Notes: generated from the letters alone by a model not told the origin. A stretch of DNA of 64,000 nt from Variovorax beijingensis (GCF_003951285.1 NZ_RXFQ01000018.1:62001-126000), one strand, 5' to 3'; counted from the first letter of the stretch, positions 35,803 through 44,901 are shown. Numbers and translations: made by a program.

Positions 35803-37284
35803 ATGGACGCAATCATGATTCTCAACTTCATCAACGGCGAATACCGGGAAGGGCGGGGGGGCCGCGTCTTCGATGACATCAACCCGGTCGATGGTTCTCT
35901 CGTCTCCAAGGTCAGCGAAGCTTCGCGGGACGACGTGGACGCTGCCGTCCGCGCCGCACGCGATGCGCTGGACGGCCCGTGGGGTTCCCTCAAACTGGCG
36001 CAGCGCTGCGACCTGCTGTACGCGGTGGCCGCGGAGATCGATCGGCGCGCGGAAGACTTTATTGCCGCCGAAGTGGCAGACACCGGCAAGCCGCGGGCGC
36101 TGGCGTCGCACTTGGACATTCCACGAGGCGCAGCCAACTTTCGGGTGTTTGCGGACGTGGTGCGGAACGTGCCGACGGAAACATTCACCGGCCATGCGCC
36201 GGACGGGAAGCCCGCGCTGAACTACGCGCTGCGGCGTCCCAAAGGGGTGGTGGCAGTGATCTGTCCTTGGAATCTGCCGCTGCTGCTCATGACCTGGAAG
36301 GTGGGGCCTGCGCTGGCGTGCGGCAACACGGTCGTTGTGAAGCCGTCCGAGGAGACGCCTGCCACTGCGGCACTGCTCGGAGAAGTGATGAACAAGGTTG
36401 GCGTCCCGAAGGGGGTCTACAACGTCGTCCATGGATTCGGCCCGGACTCGGCTGGTGAATTCCTCACCACCCATGCCGGGGTGGACGCGATCACTTTCAC
36501 GGGCGAAACCCGGACCGGCGCCGCCATCATCCGGGCCTCGGCAGGCGGCATCAAGCCGGTCTCCATGGAGCTTGGCGGCAAGAATCCCGCCGTGGTGTTC
36601 GAGGATGCAGATCTCGAGGTGGTGGTCGCCGGCCTGACGCGCTCCGTCTTCGAGAACACCGGGCAGGTCTGCCTGGGCACCGAACGTGTCTACGTGCAAC
36701 GTCCGATCTTCGACGCCGTGGTTCAGCGGCTGGCCGAAGCGGCGCGGCGGTTGAAGCCTGGCCGCCCTGACGACGCCGCTGCCAACTTCGGACCTCTCAT
36801 TTCGGCAGAGCATCAGCGCAAGGTCATGGACTACTACGCACTGGCCAGGACAGAGGGTGCAACTGTGGTCTGCGGCGGGGCGGTGCCCGATATGCCACGC
36901 GAGTTGAAAGCAGGTGCCTGGATCGAACCCACCGTGTGGACCGGTCTTGCGCACGATTCTCGTGTCGCGCGCGAAGAGATCTTCGGGCCCTGCTGCGCGG
37001 TGATCCCCTTCGATACCGAAGCGGAGGCGCTTCGCCTGGCGAATGACACGCCCTACGGACTGGCGGCATCGGTATACACCCGCGATATCGACCGCGCGCA
37101 CCGCTTCGCCGGTGCACTCAAGGTCGGCATTGTCTGGGTCAATACGTGGTTCCTGCGGGACCTGCGCACACCGTTTGGCGGCTCAGGAGCATCGGGCATC
37201 GGCCGAGAAGGTGGCGTGCACTCGCTGGAGTTCTATACCGAGCTCTCCAACGTGTGCATCAAATTCAACGGAGCGCTTCAATGA
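35803..37284 (+). CDS. 2-hydroxymuconic semialdehyde dehydrogenase
   Basis: 493-aa NAD-dependent aldehyde dehydrogenase of the XylG/DmpC type, oxidising the ring-fission semialdehyde to 2-hydroxymuconate. Landmarks: CPWNLPLLLMTWKVGPALACGNTVVVKPSE, FTGETRTGAAI, the general-base Glu in MELGGKNPAVVF, and the catalytic Cys in FENTGQVCLGTERVYV; the C-terminus GGVHSLEFYTELSNVCIKF is the XylG hallmark. ATG 35803 immediately follows the previous stop; ATG 35815 is alternative. Start of the oxalocrotonate branch. Confidence 0.93.
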   Translation: MDAIMILNFINGEYREGRGGRVFDDINPVDGSLVSKVSEASRDDVDAAVRAARDALDGPWGSLKLAQRCDLLYAVAAEIDRRAEDFIAAEVADTGKPRALASHLDIPRGAANFRVFADVVRNVPTETFTGHAPDGKPALNYALRRPKGVVAVICPWNLPLLLMTWKVGPALACGNTVVVKPSEETPATAALLGEVMNKVGVPKGVYNVVHGFGPDSAGEFLTTHAGVDAITFTGETRTGAAIIRASAGGIKPVSMELGGKNPAVVFEDADLEVVVAGLTRSVFENTGQVCLGTERVYVQRPIFDAVVQRLAEAARRLKPGRPDDAAANFGPLISAEHQRKVMDYYALARTEGATVVCGGAVPDMPRELKAGAWIEPTVWTGLAHDSRVAREEIFGPCCAVIPFDTEAEALRLANDTPYGLAASVYTRDIDRAHRFAGALKVGIVWVNTWFLRDLRTPFGGSGASGIGREGGVHSLEFYTELSNVCIKFNGALQ

Positions 37285-38075
37285 ACAAAGGCGAGATCGA
37301 ACTGGCGGCAAACATGCTCTGGAATGCCGCCGAGGTGGGCGAGGCCATTTCGCCGCTTCGCGAATCATTCCCTGGGCTGACCGGCGAGGATGCCTACGCC
37401 GTCCAGGAATTCAACACAGACCGGCGCCTCGCAGCAGGCGCTCGCCTGGTTGGCCGCAAGATCGGCCTGACAGCCCGATCTGTGCAGCGGCAACTGGGTG
37501 TGGACCAACCCGACTACGGCATGCTGTTCGCCGACATGGCCATCGGCGACGGCGAACCCGTGCCCTGGTCGCGGCTCATGCAACCGAAGGTCGAGGCGGA
37601 GGTCGCGCTGGTGATGGAGCAGGACCTACTGGAACCCGGCATCACCGCGGCACGACTGCTGCGCGCCGTCGCGTTCGCTTTGCCGGCGATCGAGATCGTG
37701 GGTAGCCGCATCGCGGATTGGAACATCCGCTTTGTCGACACGGTGGCCGATAACGCCTCCAGCAGTGCCTTCGTGGTCGGCAACACACCCGTGCGCTTGA
37801 CGGGCCTCGACCTGCGGCTTGCGGGGATGGTGATGGAGCGCGCTGGCGAACAGGTGTCCCTGGGGGCGGGCGCCGCGTGCCTCGGTCACCCGCTGAACGC
37901 CGCGCTTTGGCTCGCCAACAAGATGGCTTCGGTTGGCCGCGGCCTCAGGGCGGGTGACGTCGTGCTGACCGGGGCGCTGGGGCCGATGGTGCCCGTGCGG
38001 CCAGGCGATGTGTTCGAAGCACGCATCGAGGGATTGGGCTCCGTCCGAGCCGTATTCGAAGAGGAACGCAAGTGA
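37281..38075 (+). CDS. 2-oxopent-4-enoate (2-hydroxypentadienoate) hydratase
   Basis: 264 aa, MhpD/DmpE family. Adds water to the dienoate to give 4-hydroxy-2-oxovalerate. Shown by VGRKIGLTARSVQRQLGVDQPDYGMLF, the metal-binding Glu pair in PKVEAEVALVM, PAIEIVGSRIADWNI and VADNASSSAFVVG. Overlaps the dehydrogenase by 4 bp (ATGA). Closely related to the next gene; the ETL-type spacing VGRK versus GVKM separates hydratase from decarboxylase. Confidence 0.92.
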   Translation: MNKGEIELAANMLWNAAEVGEAISPLRESFPGLTGEDAYAVQEFNTDRRLAAGARLVGRKIGLTARSVQRQLGVDQPDYGMLFADMAIGDGEPVPWSRLMQPKVEAEVALVMEQDLLEPGITAARLLRAVAFALPAIEIVGSRIADWNIRFVDTVADNASSSAFVVGNTPVRLTGLDLRLAGMVMERAGEQVSLGAGAACLGHPLNAALWLANKMASVGRGLRAGDVVLTGALGPMVPVRPGDVFEARIEGLGSVRAVFEEERK

Positions 38076-38845
38076 ATCAGGAACACATTGTCGCGCTCGC
38101 CGAGCGCGTAGACACAGCTGCCTACCGGGCGCAGGCCATTCCGCAGTTCGCGGACGCGGAAGGAATCGGCGAGGAAGCGGCCTATGCGATCCAGGCCGCA
38201 TCGATCGGTCGCCGCCTGCAGCGAGGCGAACGCCGAACCGGCGTGAAGATGGGCTTCACCAGCCGCGCCAAGATGGTCCAGATGGGTGTGCACGACATGA
38301 TCTGGGGACGCTTGACGGACGCGATGGCCGAAACCGACGGGGCACCTGTATCCCTTGGCCGCTTTGTGCATCCGCGGGTCGAGCCCGAACTGGCTTTCCT
38401 GCTGTCCAAACCACTGCCTGCAAATGCCAGCCTGCCGGAAGCGCTCGAAGCGGTCGCCTCCATTGCGCCTGCCCTGGAGATCATCGACTCGCGCTTCGAC
38501 AACTTCAAGTTCACGTTGGGGGACGTGGTTGCGGACAACGCATCATCCTCCGGCTACGTGATCGGCCCCTGGCGCGATCCGCGCCAGGACTTTTCAAACC
38601 TGGGTCTGGTGATGTCGATCAACGGCGTCGCACGCCAGGTGGGAAGTACGGCGGGCATTCTCGGCAATCCACTGAGGTCGCTCGTGGCCGCAGCCCGCCT
38701 CAGCGCCGCGGCCGGCGAGCCTTTGCAGGCCGGCTGGATCGTGATGGCAGGCGGAGCCACCGCCGCCGAGCCCCTCGAGCCTGGCCAGCACGTCCTGCTG
38801 GAAATCCAGGGGCTGGGCCGCGTCGAGTTCAACACCACCCATTGA
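38072..38845 (+). CDS. 4-oxalocrotonate (2-oxo-3-hexenedioate) decarboxylase
   Basis: 257 aa, DmpH/XylI family, paralogous to the hydratase before it. Removes CO2 from 2-oxohex-3-enedioate. Landmarks TGVKMGFTSRAKMVQMGV, HPRVEPELAFLLSKPL with the metal-binding acids, and IIDSRFDNFKFTLGDVVADNASSSGYVIG. GTG start overlaps the hydratase by 4 bp; the two enzymes usually form a complex that channels the unstable intermediate. Confidence 0.92.
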   Translation: MNQEHIVALAERVDTAAYRAQAIPQFADAEGIGEEAAYAIQAASIGRRLQRGERRTGVKMGFTSRAKMVQMGVHDMIWGRLTDAMAETDGAPVSLGRFVHPRVEPELAFLLSKPLPANASLPEALEAVASIAPALEIIDSRFDNFKFTLGDVVADNASSSGYVIGPWRDPRQDFSNLGLVMSINGVARQVGSTAGILGNPLRSLVAAARLSAAAGEPLQAGWIVMAGGATAAEPLEPGQHVLLEIQGLGRVEFNTTH

Positions 38846-38852
38846 GGATGCC

Positions 38853-39059
38853 ATGCCACTGATCCAGGTCACCATGATCGAAGGCCGCAGCGCGGACACC
38901 AAGACAGCGCTCATTTGCAGCCTCACCGATGCCGCGGTGGACGCCACGGGCGCTCCGCGTGAATCCATCCGCGTCATCCTGCAGGAAGTCCCGGGTGCTC
39001 ATTGGGGCGTCGGAGGCGTTCCCAAATCACCACCCAGCAAGGAGCCCAGCAATGGCTGA
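38853..39059 (+). CDS. 2-hydroxymuconate tautomerase (4-oxalocrotonate tautomerase)
   Basis: 68 aa. After Met removal the catalytic base Pro1 is exposed (MPLIQVTMIEGRS), with Arg11 in EGRS and Arg39 in ESIRVILQEV in place. It ketonises 2-hydroxymuconate for the decarboxylase. GAGG precedes ATG 38853. Its 3' end overlaps the next gene by 8 bp. The C-terminus WGVGGVPKS is the expected 4-OT tail. Confidence 0.92.
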   Translation: MPLIQVTMIEGRSADTKTALICSLTDAAVDATGAPRESIRVILQEVPGAHWGVGGVPKSPPSKEPSNG

Positions 39060-39993
39060 GCGCAAACTAAAAGCCGCCATCCTGGGCAGCGGGAATATCG
39101 GCACCGACTTGATGATCAAGATCCTGCGCCACGGCCGGCACGTCGAAATGGGTGCGATGGTGGGAATCGATGCATCTTCCGACGGTCTCGCTCGCGCAGC
39201 GCGAATGGGTGTCGCCACCACACACGAAGGCGTCGAGGGGCTTGCGCGGCTTTCGGTATTTGAAGAAATCGATATCGTGTTCGATGCCACGTCCGCTTCT
39301 GCCCATGCACTGCACGACGCATTTCTGCGAGAGCGCAGGCCGGGGATTCGCTGCGTCGACCTGACACCGGCCGCGATCGGACCCTACTGCATTCCCGTCG
39401 TGAATGGCGCGGAACATCTGGACGCGAAGAACGTCAATATGGTGACTTGCGGCGGCCAAGCAACGATCCCGATGGTTGCAGCGGTCAGCAGGGTCGCCAA
39501 GGTCCACTATGCGGAGATCGTCGCCTCGATCTCCAGCAAGAGCGCGGGCCCAGGCACGCGCGCCAACATCGACGAGTTCACCGAAACCACGTCCAAGGCC
39601 ATTGAAGTGGTTGGCGGCGCGCGCAAGGGCAAGGCGATCATCGTCCTGAATCCTGCTGAGCCGCCGCTGATCATGCGCGATACGGTCTATACGTTGAGCG
39701 AGACGGCGGACGAGCACCAGATTGCCGCGAGTGTGGAGGAAACCGTGGCCGCCGTGAATCGCTACGTCCCGGGCTATCGCCTGAAGCAACAAGTGCAGTT
39801 CGACAGCGTGGAGAACCTCAAGGTGCCCGGCGTTGGTTGTCTGTCCGGCCTCAAGACCACGATTTTTCTCGAGGTCGAGGGTGCTGCTCACTATCTCCCC
39901 GCCTATGCGGGCAACCTGGACATCATGACGAGCGCAGCGCTTGCGACGGCGGAGCGCATGGCCGAACGCGTCCTGGAAGGGGCGGCAGCATGA
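39052..39993 (+). CDS. Acetaldehyde dehydrogenase (acylating)
   Basis: 313 aa, DmpF/MhpF family. Converts the acetaldehyde released by the aldolase to acetyl-CoA with NAD and CoA. NAD fold AAILGSGNIGTDLMIKIL, catalytic Cys in NVNMVTCGGQATIPMVAA, and ASISSKSAGPGTRANIDEFTETTS are diagnostic. AAGGAG lies upstream of ATG 39052 within the tautomerase gene. Overlaps the aldolase by 4 bp, matching the known heteromeric channelling complex. Confidence 0.95.
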   Translation: MAERKLKAAILGSGNIGTDLMIKILRHGRHVEMGAMVGIDASSDGLARAARMGVATTHEGVEGLARLSVFEEIDIVFDATSASAHALHDAFLRERRPGIRCVDLTPAAIGPYCIPVVNGAEHLDAKNVNMVTCGGQATIPMVAAVSRVAKVHYAEIVASISSKSAGPGTRANIDEFTETTSKAIEVVGGARKGKAIIVLNPAEPPLIMRDTVYTLSETADEHQIAASVEETVAAVNRYVPGYRLKQQVQFDSVENLKVPGVGCLSGLKTTIFLEVEGAAHYLPAYAGNLDIMTSAALATAERMAERVLEGAAA

Positions 39994-41114
39994 AGAAGAT
40001 CTACATTTCGGACGTGACATTGCGCGATGGCAGCCATGCCGTGCGCCACCAATACAGCGTCGAGCAGGCGCGCCAGATCGCGCAGGCGCTGGACGAGGCC
40101 GGCGTGGACTCGATCGAGGCCGCGCATGGCGATGGCCTGCAGGGCGGTAGCTTCAACTACGGCTTCGGCGCTCACACCGATGTCGAGTGGATCGAAGCAG
40201 TCGCAAGCGTCGTGAAACGGGCGAAGGTGGCGACCCTGCTGCTGCCAGGTATCGGCACCGTCCATGACCTCAAGGCTGCTTACGATGCTGGCGCAAGAGT
40301 TGTGCGCATCGCGACGCATTGCACCGAGGCCGACGTCAGCCGGCAGCACATCGAATATGCGCGCAAGCTGGGCATGGACACGGTCGGCTTCCTCATGATG
40401 AGTCATATGACCACGCCTGCGCAGCTTGCGCAGCAGGCCAAGCTCATGGAAGGCTACGGCGCAACATGCGTGTACGTCGTCGATTCCGGCGGCGCCTTGA
40501 ACATGAACGACGTTCGCGACCGCTTCCGAGCACTCAAAGAAGTCTTGGACTCTGCAACACTCACCGGTATCCACGCGCACCACAACCTGAGCCTCGGGGT
40601 GGCCAACTCCATCGTGGCAGTGGAAGAAGGCTGCGACCGCGTGGACGCCAGTCTGGCGGGCATGGGCGCAGGGGCGGGCAACGCCCCGCTTGAAGTGTTC
40701 ATCGCCGCAGCAAGTCGCATGGGCTGGCTCCATGGCGCCGACCTGTACAAGTTGATGGATGCCGCTGATGACATCGTTCGGCCCCTGCAGGATCGACCCG
40801 TGCGGGTGGACCGTGAGACCCTCGCCCTCGGCTATGCCGGTGTGTACTCGAGCTTCCTGCGCCACGCCGAAGCGGCAGCCCGAAAGTACGAATTGAAAAC
40901 TGTCGACATCCTCGTGGAACTCGGGCGTCGCCGGATGGTGGGCGGCCAGGAGGACATGATTGTTGACGTTGCCCTCGATCTCTTGCGCCATCGTGGAGAA
41001 AGTCCTTCGGTCGCGCCGCCCGGGTCTGCAGAGGGCGCACTCGAATGCCGGCCTCTTTCCCTCACCCGGCGCCGTGCCGTCCCGCTGCCCCCGCCGCTTC
41101 CACCAGGAAACTGA
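39990..41114 (+). CDS. 4-hydroxy-2-oxovalerate aldolase, with C-terminal extension
   Basis: 374 aa, DmpG/MhpE family; splits 4-hydroxy-2-oxovalerate into pyruvate and acetaldehyde. The Mn ligands are visible as Asp in SDVTLRDGSHAVRHQYS and the His pair in GIHAHHNLSLG. The usual protein ends near the GGQEDMIVDVALDLL helix; here about 30 further residues rich in Pro and Arg follow, and the gene runs 53 bp into the 3' end of the convergent LysR gene. Last gene of the operon. Confidence 0.95.
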   Translation: MKKIYISDVTLRDGSHAVRHQYSVEQARQIAQALDEAGVDSIEAAHGDGLQGGSFNYGFGAHTDVEWIEAVASVVKRAKVATLLLPGIGTVHDLKAAYDAGARVVRIATHCTEADVSRQHIEYARKLGMDTVGFLMMSHMTTPAQLAQQAKLMEGYGATCVYVVDSGGALNMNDVRDRFRALKEVLDSATLTGIHAHHNLSLGVANSIVAVEEGCDRVDASLAGMGAGAGNAPLEVFIAAASRMGWLHGADLYKLMDAADDIVRPLQDRPVRVDRETLALGYAGVYSSFLRHAEAAARKYELKTVDILVELGRRRMVGGQEDMIVDVALDLLRHRGESPSVAPPGSAEGALECRPLSLTRRRAVPLPPPLPPGN

Positions 41115-41979
41115 CCAGCGCCTGCACCCGCGCGCTGCGCCCCTTGCGCGTGGGCACCAGCACCACCACCGGGGCGGCGCCAAATTCCCAGTCCGCCATC
41201 ACGCGCTCGAGGCGGCCGGCGGCCAGTGCTTCGGCGGCGTCCCATTGGGAGCGCAGCACGATGCCCAGGCCATCCTCGGCCCACTGGCGTGCCACGCTGC
41301 CGTCGTTGCTGACGAAGGCCGGGTTGATGCGCAGCGTCTCGCCCTTGCGCGCGCCGCTGCCCGCGGGCCGCATGTGCCACAGCGTGACGTCCTCGTCGTT
41401 CTCGCGGATGCAGATGCAGGCGTGGTAGGCCAGGTCCGCCGGGTTGCGGGGCGTGCCGTGCTCGCGCAGGTAGCCGGGGCTCGCGCACAGCCAGCGTTCG
41501 TTGGAAGCGAGCGTATGGGCCACCCAGGACGAGTCGCGCACCGCGCCCACGTGCACCACCGCGTCGGAATCGTGCTTGTCGGGCCACGGCGTTTCGCGCA
41601 GGTCCAGTTGCAGCCGCAGGGCCGGATGCAGGCGGGAGAAACGGGACAGCCATGGCGCGACATGCGTGCGGCCATAGCCGAAGGACGCGGCGACCCGCAG
41701 CGTTCCGCTCAGGCGCCGGTCGTCGCGCTGCAGGGATTCGCGCAGGCCGTCGAACTTCAGCAGAAGTTCATAGGCCTCGCGCCCGAACCGTTCGCCTTCC
41801 GAGGTCAGGTGCAGCTTGCGCGACGTGCGGTTGGCCAGCACCAGGCCCAGCGAGGCCTCGAGCTTGCGCAGGCGCATCGACAGCGCGGGCGGCGTGACAC
41901 CGAGCGAGCGCGCGGCTGCGCTGAGCGAGCTCTCGCGCAGCAGCGCGGCAGCCAGGCGAAGGTCTTCGATCTGCATCAT
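41062..41979 (-). CDS. LysR-family transcriptional regulator
   Basis: 305 aa. MQIEDLRLAAALLRESSLSAAARSLGVTPPALSMRLRKLE is the winged helix; effector domain from SGTLRVAASFGYGRTHVAPWLSRF; ends with LVPTRKGRSARVQALVSFLVE. Divergent from the HAD-TctC-DSD1-RidA genes (72-bp gap) and likely their regulator. Its 3' end overlaps the aldolase gene convergently by 53 bp. Confidence 0.9.
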   Translation of the reverse strand: MMQIEDLRLAAALLRESSLSAAARSLGVTPPALSMRLRKLEASLGLVLANRTSRKLHLTSEGERFGREAYELLLKFDGLRESLQRDDRRLSGTLRVAASFGYGRTHVAPWLSRFSRLHPALRLQLDLRETPWPDKHDSDAVVHVGAVRDSSWVAHTLASNERWLCASPGYLREHGTPRNPADLAYHACICIRENDEDVTLWHMRPAGSGARKGETLRINPAFVSNDGSVARQWAEDGLGIVLRSQWDAAEALAAGRLERVMADWEFGAAPVVVLVPTRKGRSARVQALVSFLVEAAGAAGRHGAG

Positions 41980-42051
41980 TCAGCAGAGCTTAACTATTGA
42001 TGACGCAAGAGTGAAGCTCGAAGACGGCCTGGCGCACCTAAAGTGAGCGGC

Positions 42052-42726
42052 ATGCAAAACACTTCGACTCCCATTGCCGCGGCCGGGGGCTATCCCCGGG
42101 CCGTGCTGTTCGACCTGCTCACTGCGCTGCTCGATTCGTGGACCGTCTGGAACGCGGCTGCGGGCTCCGAGCCGATGGGCCGCAGCTGGCGCGCCGAATA
42201 CCTGCGGCTCACTTATGGCTGCGGCGCTTACGTGCCCTACGAAGACCTGGTGCGGCAGGCCGCGGCCACCGTGGGATTGCCTGCGAGCGCCCCGCAGTCG
42301 CTGGACGACCGATGGGGCGAGCTGCCCGCATGGAGCGGCGCCACCGAACTGCTGCGGGCGCTGCAGCCCCGCTGCAAGCTGGCCGTGGTGACCAATTGCT
42401 CGCGGCGCCTGGGCCAGCGTGCCGCCGAACGCCTGGGGATCGATTGGGACGTGGTCGTGACCTCCGAGGAGGCGGGCTTCTACAAGCCCGATCCCAGGCC
42501 CTACCGGCTGGCCCTGGAGCGGCTGGACGTGCAGCCGGGCGAGGCAGCCTTCGTTGCAGGATCAGGCTACGACATGTTCGGCACCGCGAGCGTCGGCCTG
42601 CGCACCTACTGGCACAACCGCGTCGGCCTCGCCCGGCCCGAAGGCGCGCCGCTGGCGGAGGTCGAGTCGCCCACGCTCGAAGGGGCACTGCCATGGCTGC
42701 GCACCTTCCGACCGGCCGCTTGCTGA
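42052..42726 (+). CDS. HAD-superfamily hydrolase, 2-haloacid-dehalogenase-like
   Basis: 224 aa. HAD motif I AVLFDLLTALLDSW supplies the nucleophilic Asp but not the second Asp of phosphatases, as in haloacid dehalogenases; motif II LAVVTNCSRR; motif III Lys in GFYKPDPRPYRLAL; motif IV VAGSGYDMFGTASVGL. ATG 42052 chosen, in-frame GTG 42043 possible. Same-strand neighbours are a TctC receptor, a PLP enzyme and RidA, so it may act in the same route; substrate unknown. Confidence 0.78.
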   Translation: MQNTSTPIAAAGGYPRAVLFDLLTALLDSWTVWNAAAGSEPMGRSWRAEYLRLTYGCGAYVPYEDLVRQAAATVGLPASAPQSLDDRWGELPAWSGATELLRALQPRCKLAVVTNCSRRLGQRAAERLGIDWDVVVTSEEAGFYKPDPRPYRLALERLDVQPGEAAFVAGSGYDMFGTASVGLRTYWHNRVGLARPEGAPLAEVESPTLEGALPWLRTFRPAAC

Positions 42727-42753
42727 TTCAACCCACCACTCCAGGACCTGCCC

Positions 42754-43740
42754 ATGATCCGCTTTCTTCGCCTGGCCGGCAGCCTTGCTGCCCTCAGTGC
42801 CGGCTTGCTGGCAACGCCCGGCGCCATCGCCCAGCCGTTTCCGACCCGCCCGGTCACCCTGGTCGTTCCTTTCCCGGCCGGCGGTCCCAGCGATGCGCTG
42901 GCCCGCGCCGTCGCGCAGAAGATGGCTGCGCCGCTGGGCCAGCCCGTCGTCATCGAGAACCTCGGCGGCGCCAATGGCGTCATCGGCCTGACGAAGGCCA
43001 GCAAGGCCGCCGCCGACGGCTACACCATCTCGTTCGGAGGCATCGGCACGCACGTGGCCAACCTCGCGCTGTACAAGAAGCTGGCCTATGACCCTGTCGC
43101 CGATTTCGCGCCCATCGGCCCCGCAGGCGCGGCACCGATGCTGCTGCTGGCCCGCGCCGACCTGCCGGCCAACGACCTGCGCGAGTTCGGCGCCTGGCTG
43201 GCGAAGCACAAGGACAAGGCCTCCTACGGCAGCGCGGGCGTGGGGTCGATCTCGCACTACGGCTGCGTGCTGTTGCTGTCTTCCCTCGGCCAGAACGCCA
43301 CGCACGTGCCCTACAAGGGCGTCGCGCCGGCGATCAACGACCTGATGGGCGGGCAGACCGATTTCATGTGCGACCAGACCACCACCGCACTGCCGCAGAT
43401 CGCCGGTGGGCGCATCAAGGCCATCGCCGTGCTGTCGGGCACGCGCCTCGCGCAGCTGCCCCGTGCAGCCACCGCGGCGGAAGGCGGCCATGCGCTGGAC
43501 GTGCGTTCCTGGAATGCCTTCTTCGCCCCGCGCGGCACGCCGCAGCCCGTGCTCGCCAAGCTGACCGGCGCGCTGCAGCAGGCGGTCGCCGATCCGGCGC
43601 TGCGCAAGCAGATGGAAGGATTGGGCGTCGACTTGCCCGCACCCGCCGATGCAACGCCCGCGGCCGTCACCGCGCTCATCGCGCGGGGCATCCGCGACGA
43701 CGTGCCGGCCCTCAAGGCCAAGGGCCAATACCTGGACTGA
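42754..43740 (+). CDS. Bug/TctC-family periplasmic receptor
   Basis: 328 aa. Signal peptide ending PGAIAQP, then VTLVVPFPAGGPSDALARAVAQKM, VVIENLGGANGVIGL, DGYTISFGGIGTHVANL and THVPYKGVAPAINDLMGGQTDFM. 27 bp after the HAD gene and 6 bp before the PLP enzyme, so clearly in the same operon. Likely delivers the substrate used by these enzymes. Confidence 0.92.
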   Translation: MIRFLRLAGSLAALSAGLLATPGAIAQPFPTRPVTLVVPFPAGGPSDALARAVAQKMAAPLGQPVVIENLGGANGVIGLTKASKAAADGYTISFGGIGTHVANLALYKKLAYDPVADFAPIGPAGAAPMLLLARADLPANDLREFGAWLAKHKDKASYGSAGVGSISHYGCVLLLSSLGQNATHVPYKGVAPAINDLMGGQTDFMCDQTTTALPQIAGGRIKAIAVLSGTRLAQLPRAATAAEGGHALDVRSWNAFFAPRGTPQPVLAKLTGALQQAVADPALRKQMEGLGVDLPAPADATPAAVTALIARGIRDDVPALKAKGQYLD

Positions 43741-43746
43741 TCCGAA

Positions 43747-44901
43747 ATGAACAACATGCAGAACAACTCTCAAGATCTCGCCGGCATCGACACCCCCGCG
43801 GCCATCGTGTCGCTTCCGCGCATGCAACGGAACATCGCGCGCATGCAGCAGCAGGCCGACGCGCTGGGCGTGCGCTTTCGCCCGCACGTGAAGACCAGCA
43901 AATGCGCCGATGTGGTCGCCGCCCAGCTTGCCGCCGGCGCGGCGGGCATCACGGTGTCGACGCTGAAGGAGGCCGACCAGTTCTTCGCCCGCGGCGTGAC
44001 CGACATCCTCTATGCCGTCGGCATGGCGCCGCACCGGCTCGCGCATGCGCTGGACCTGCGCCAGCGCGGCTGTGCGCTGCAGATCCTGACCGACAGCGTG
44101 GAGGGCGCGCGGGCCATCGCCGAATACGGCCGCGCGCACGGCCACGCTTTCGAGGTGCTCATCGAGATCGACACCGACGGCCACCGCTCCGGCATCAGGC
44201 CGGGCGAGGATCTGTTGCTCGAGGTCGGCCGCGCGCTGCACGAGGGCGGCATGCGCCTGGCCGGCGTGCTCACGCATGCGGGCTCCAGCTACGAACTGCA
44301 CACGCCCGAGGCGCTGGCCGCCCTGGCCGAGCAGGAACGCGCCGGCTGCGTGCAGGCTGCGCAGCGCCTGCGCGCCGCGGGCCTGCCGTGCCCCATCGTG
44401 TCGGTAGGCTCCACCCCCACGGCGCTGGAAGCCGCGTCGCTGGAAGGCGTCACCGAACTGCGCGCCGGGGTCTATGTGTTCTTCGACCTGGTGATGCGCA
44501 ACGTGGGCGTCTGCCGCACCGAGGACATCGCGCTGAGCGTGCTCACCACGGTCATCGGGCACCAGGCCGACAAGGGCTGGGCCATCGTCGATGCCGGCTG
44601 GATGGCCATGAGCCGCGACCGGGGTACGGGCAAGCAGCAGCGCGACTACGGCTATGGCCAGGTGTGCACCGTGGACGGGGTGCCGATCGAGGGCTACCTG
44701 CTGTCGGCTGCCAACCAGGAGCACGGCATCCTGTCGCGCGAGGGCACTGCGGACACGGACATCGCGGCGCGCTTCCCGGCCGGAACCCGGCTGCGGATCC
44801 TGCCCAACCATGCCTGCGCCACCGGCGCGCAGTTTCCCGCCTACCAGGCGCTGGCCGCGGACGGCACGGTGCAAACCTGGGAGCGTTTCCATGGCTGGTG
44901 A
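43747..44901 (+). CDS. DSD1-family PLP enzyme (D-threonine aldolase / D-serine dehydratase-like)
   Basis: 384 aa, fold III PLP enzyme with an alanine-racemase-type N-terminal barrel. PLP lysine in FRPHVKTSKCADVVAAQL (about residue 50), phosphate-binding and substrate strands EIDTDGHRSGIRPGE and THAGSSYE, and the C-terminal zinc-binding PNHACATGAQFP typical of DSD1 dehydratases and D-threonine aldolases. The RidA gene overlapping its end favours a dehydratase that releases an enamine. Confidence 0.85.
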   Translation: MNNMQNNSQDLAGIDTPAAIVSLPRMQRNIARMQQQADALGVRFRPHVKTSKCADVVAAQLAAGAAGITVSTLKEADQFFARGVTDILYAVGMAPHRLAHALDLRQRGCALQILTDSVEGARAIAEYGRAHGHAFEVLIEIDTDGHRSGIRPGEDLLLEVGRALHEGGMRLAGVLTHAGSSYELHTPEALAALAEQERAGCVQAAQRLRAAGLPCPIVSVGSTPTALEAASLEGVTELRAGVYVFFDLVMRNVGVCRTEDIALSVLTTVIGHQADKGWAIVDAGWMAMSRDRGTGKQQRDYGYGQVCTVDGVPIEGYLLSAANQEHGILSREGTADTDIAARFPAGTRLRILPNHACATGAQFPAYQALAADGTVQTWERFHGW

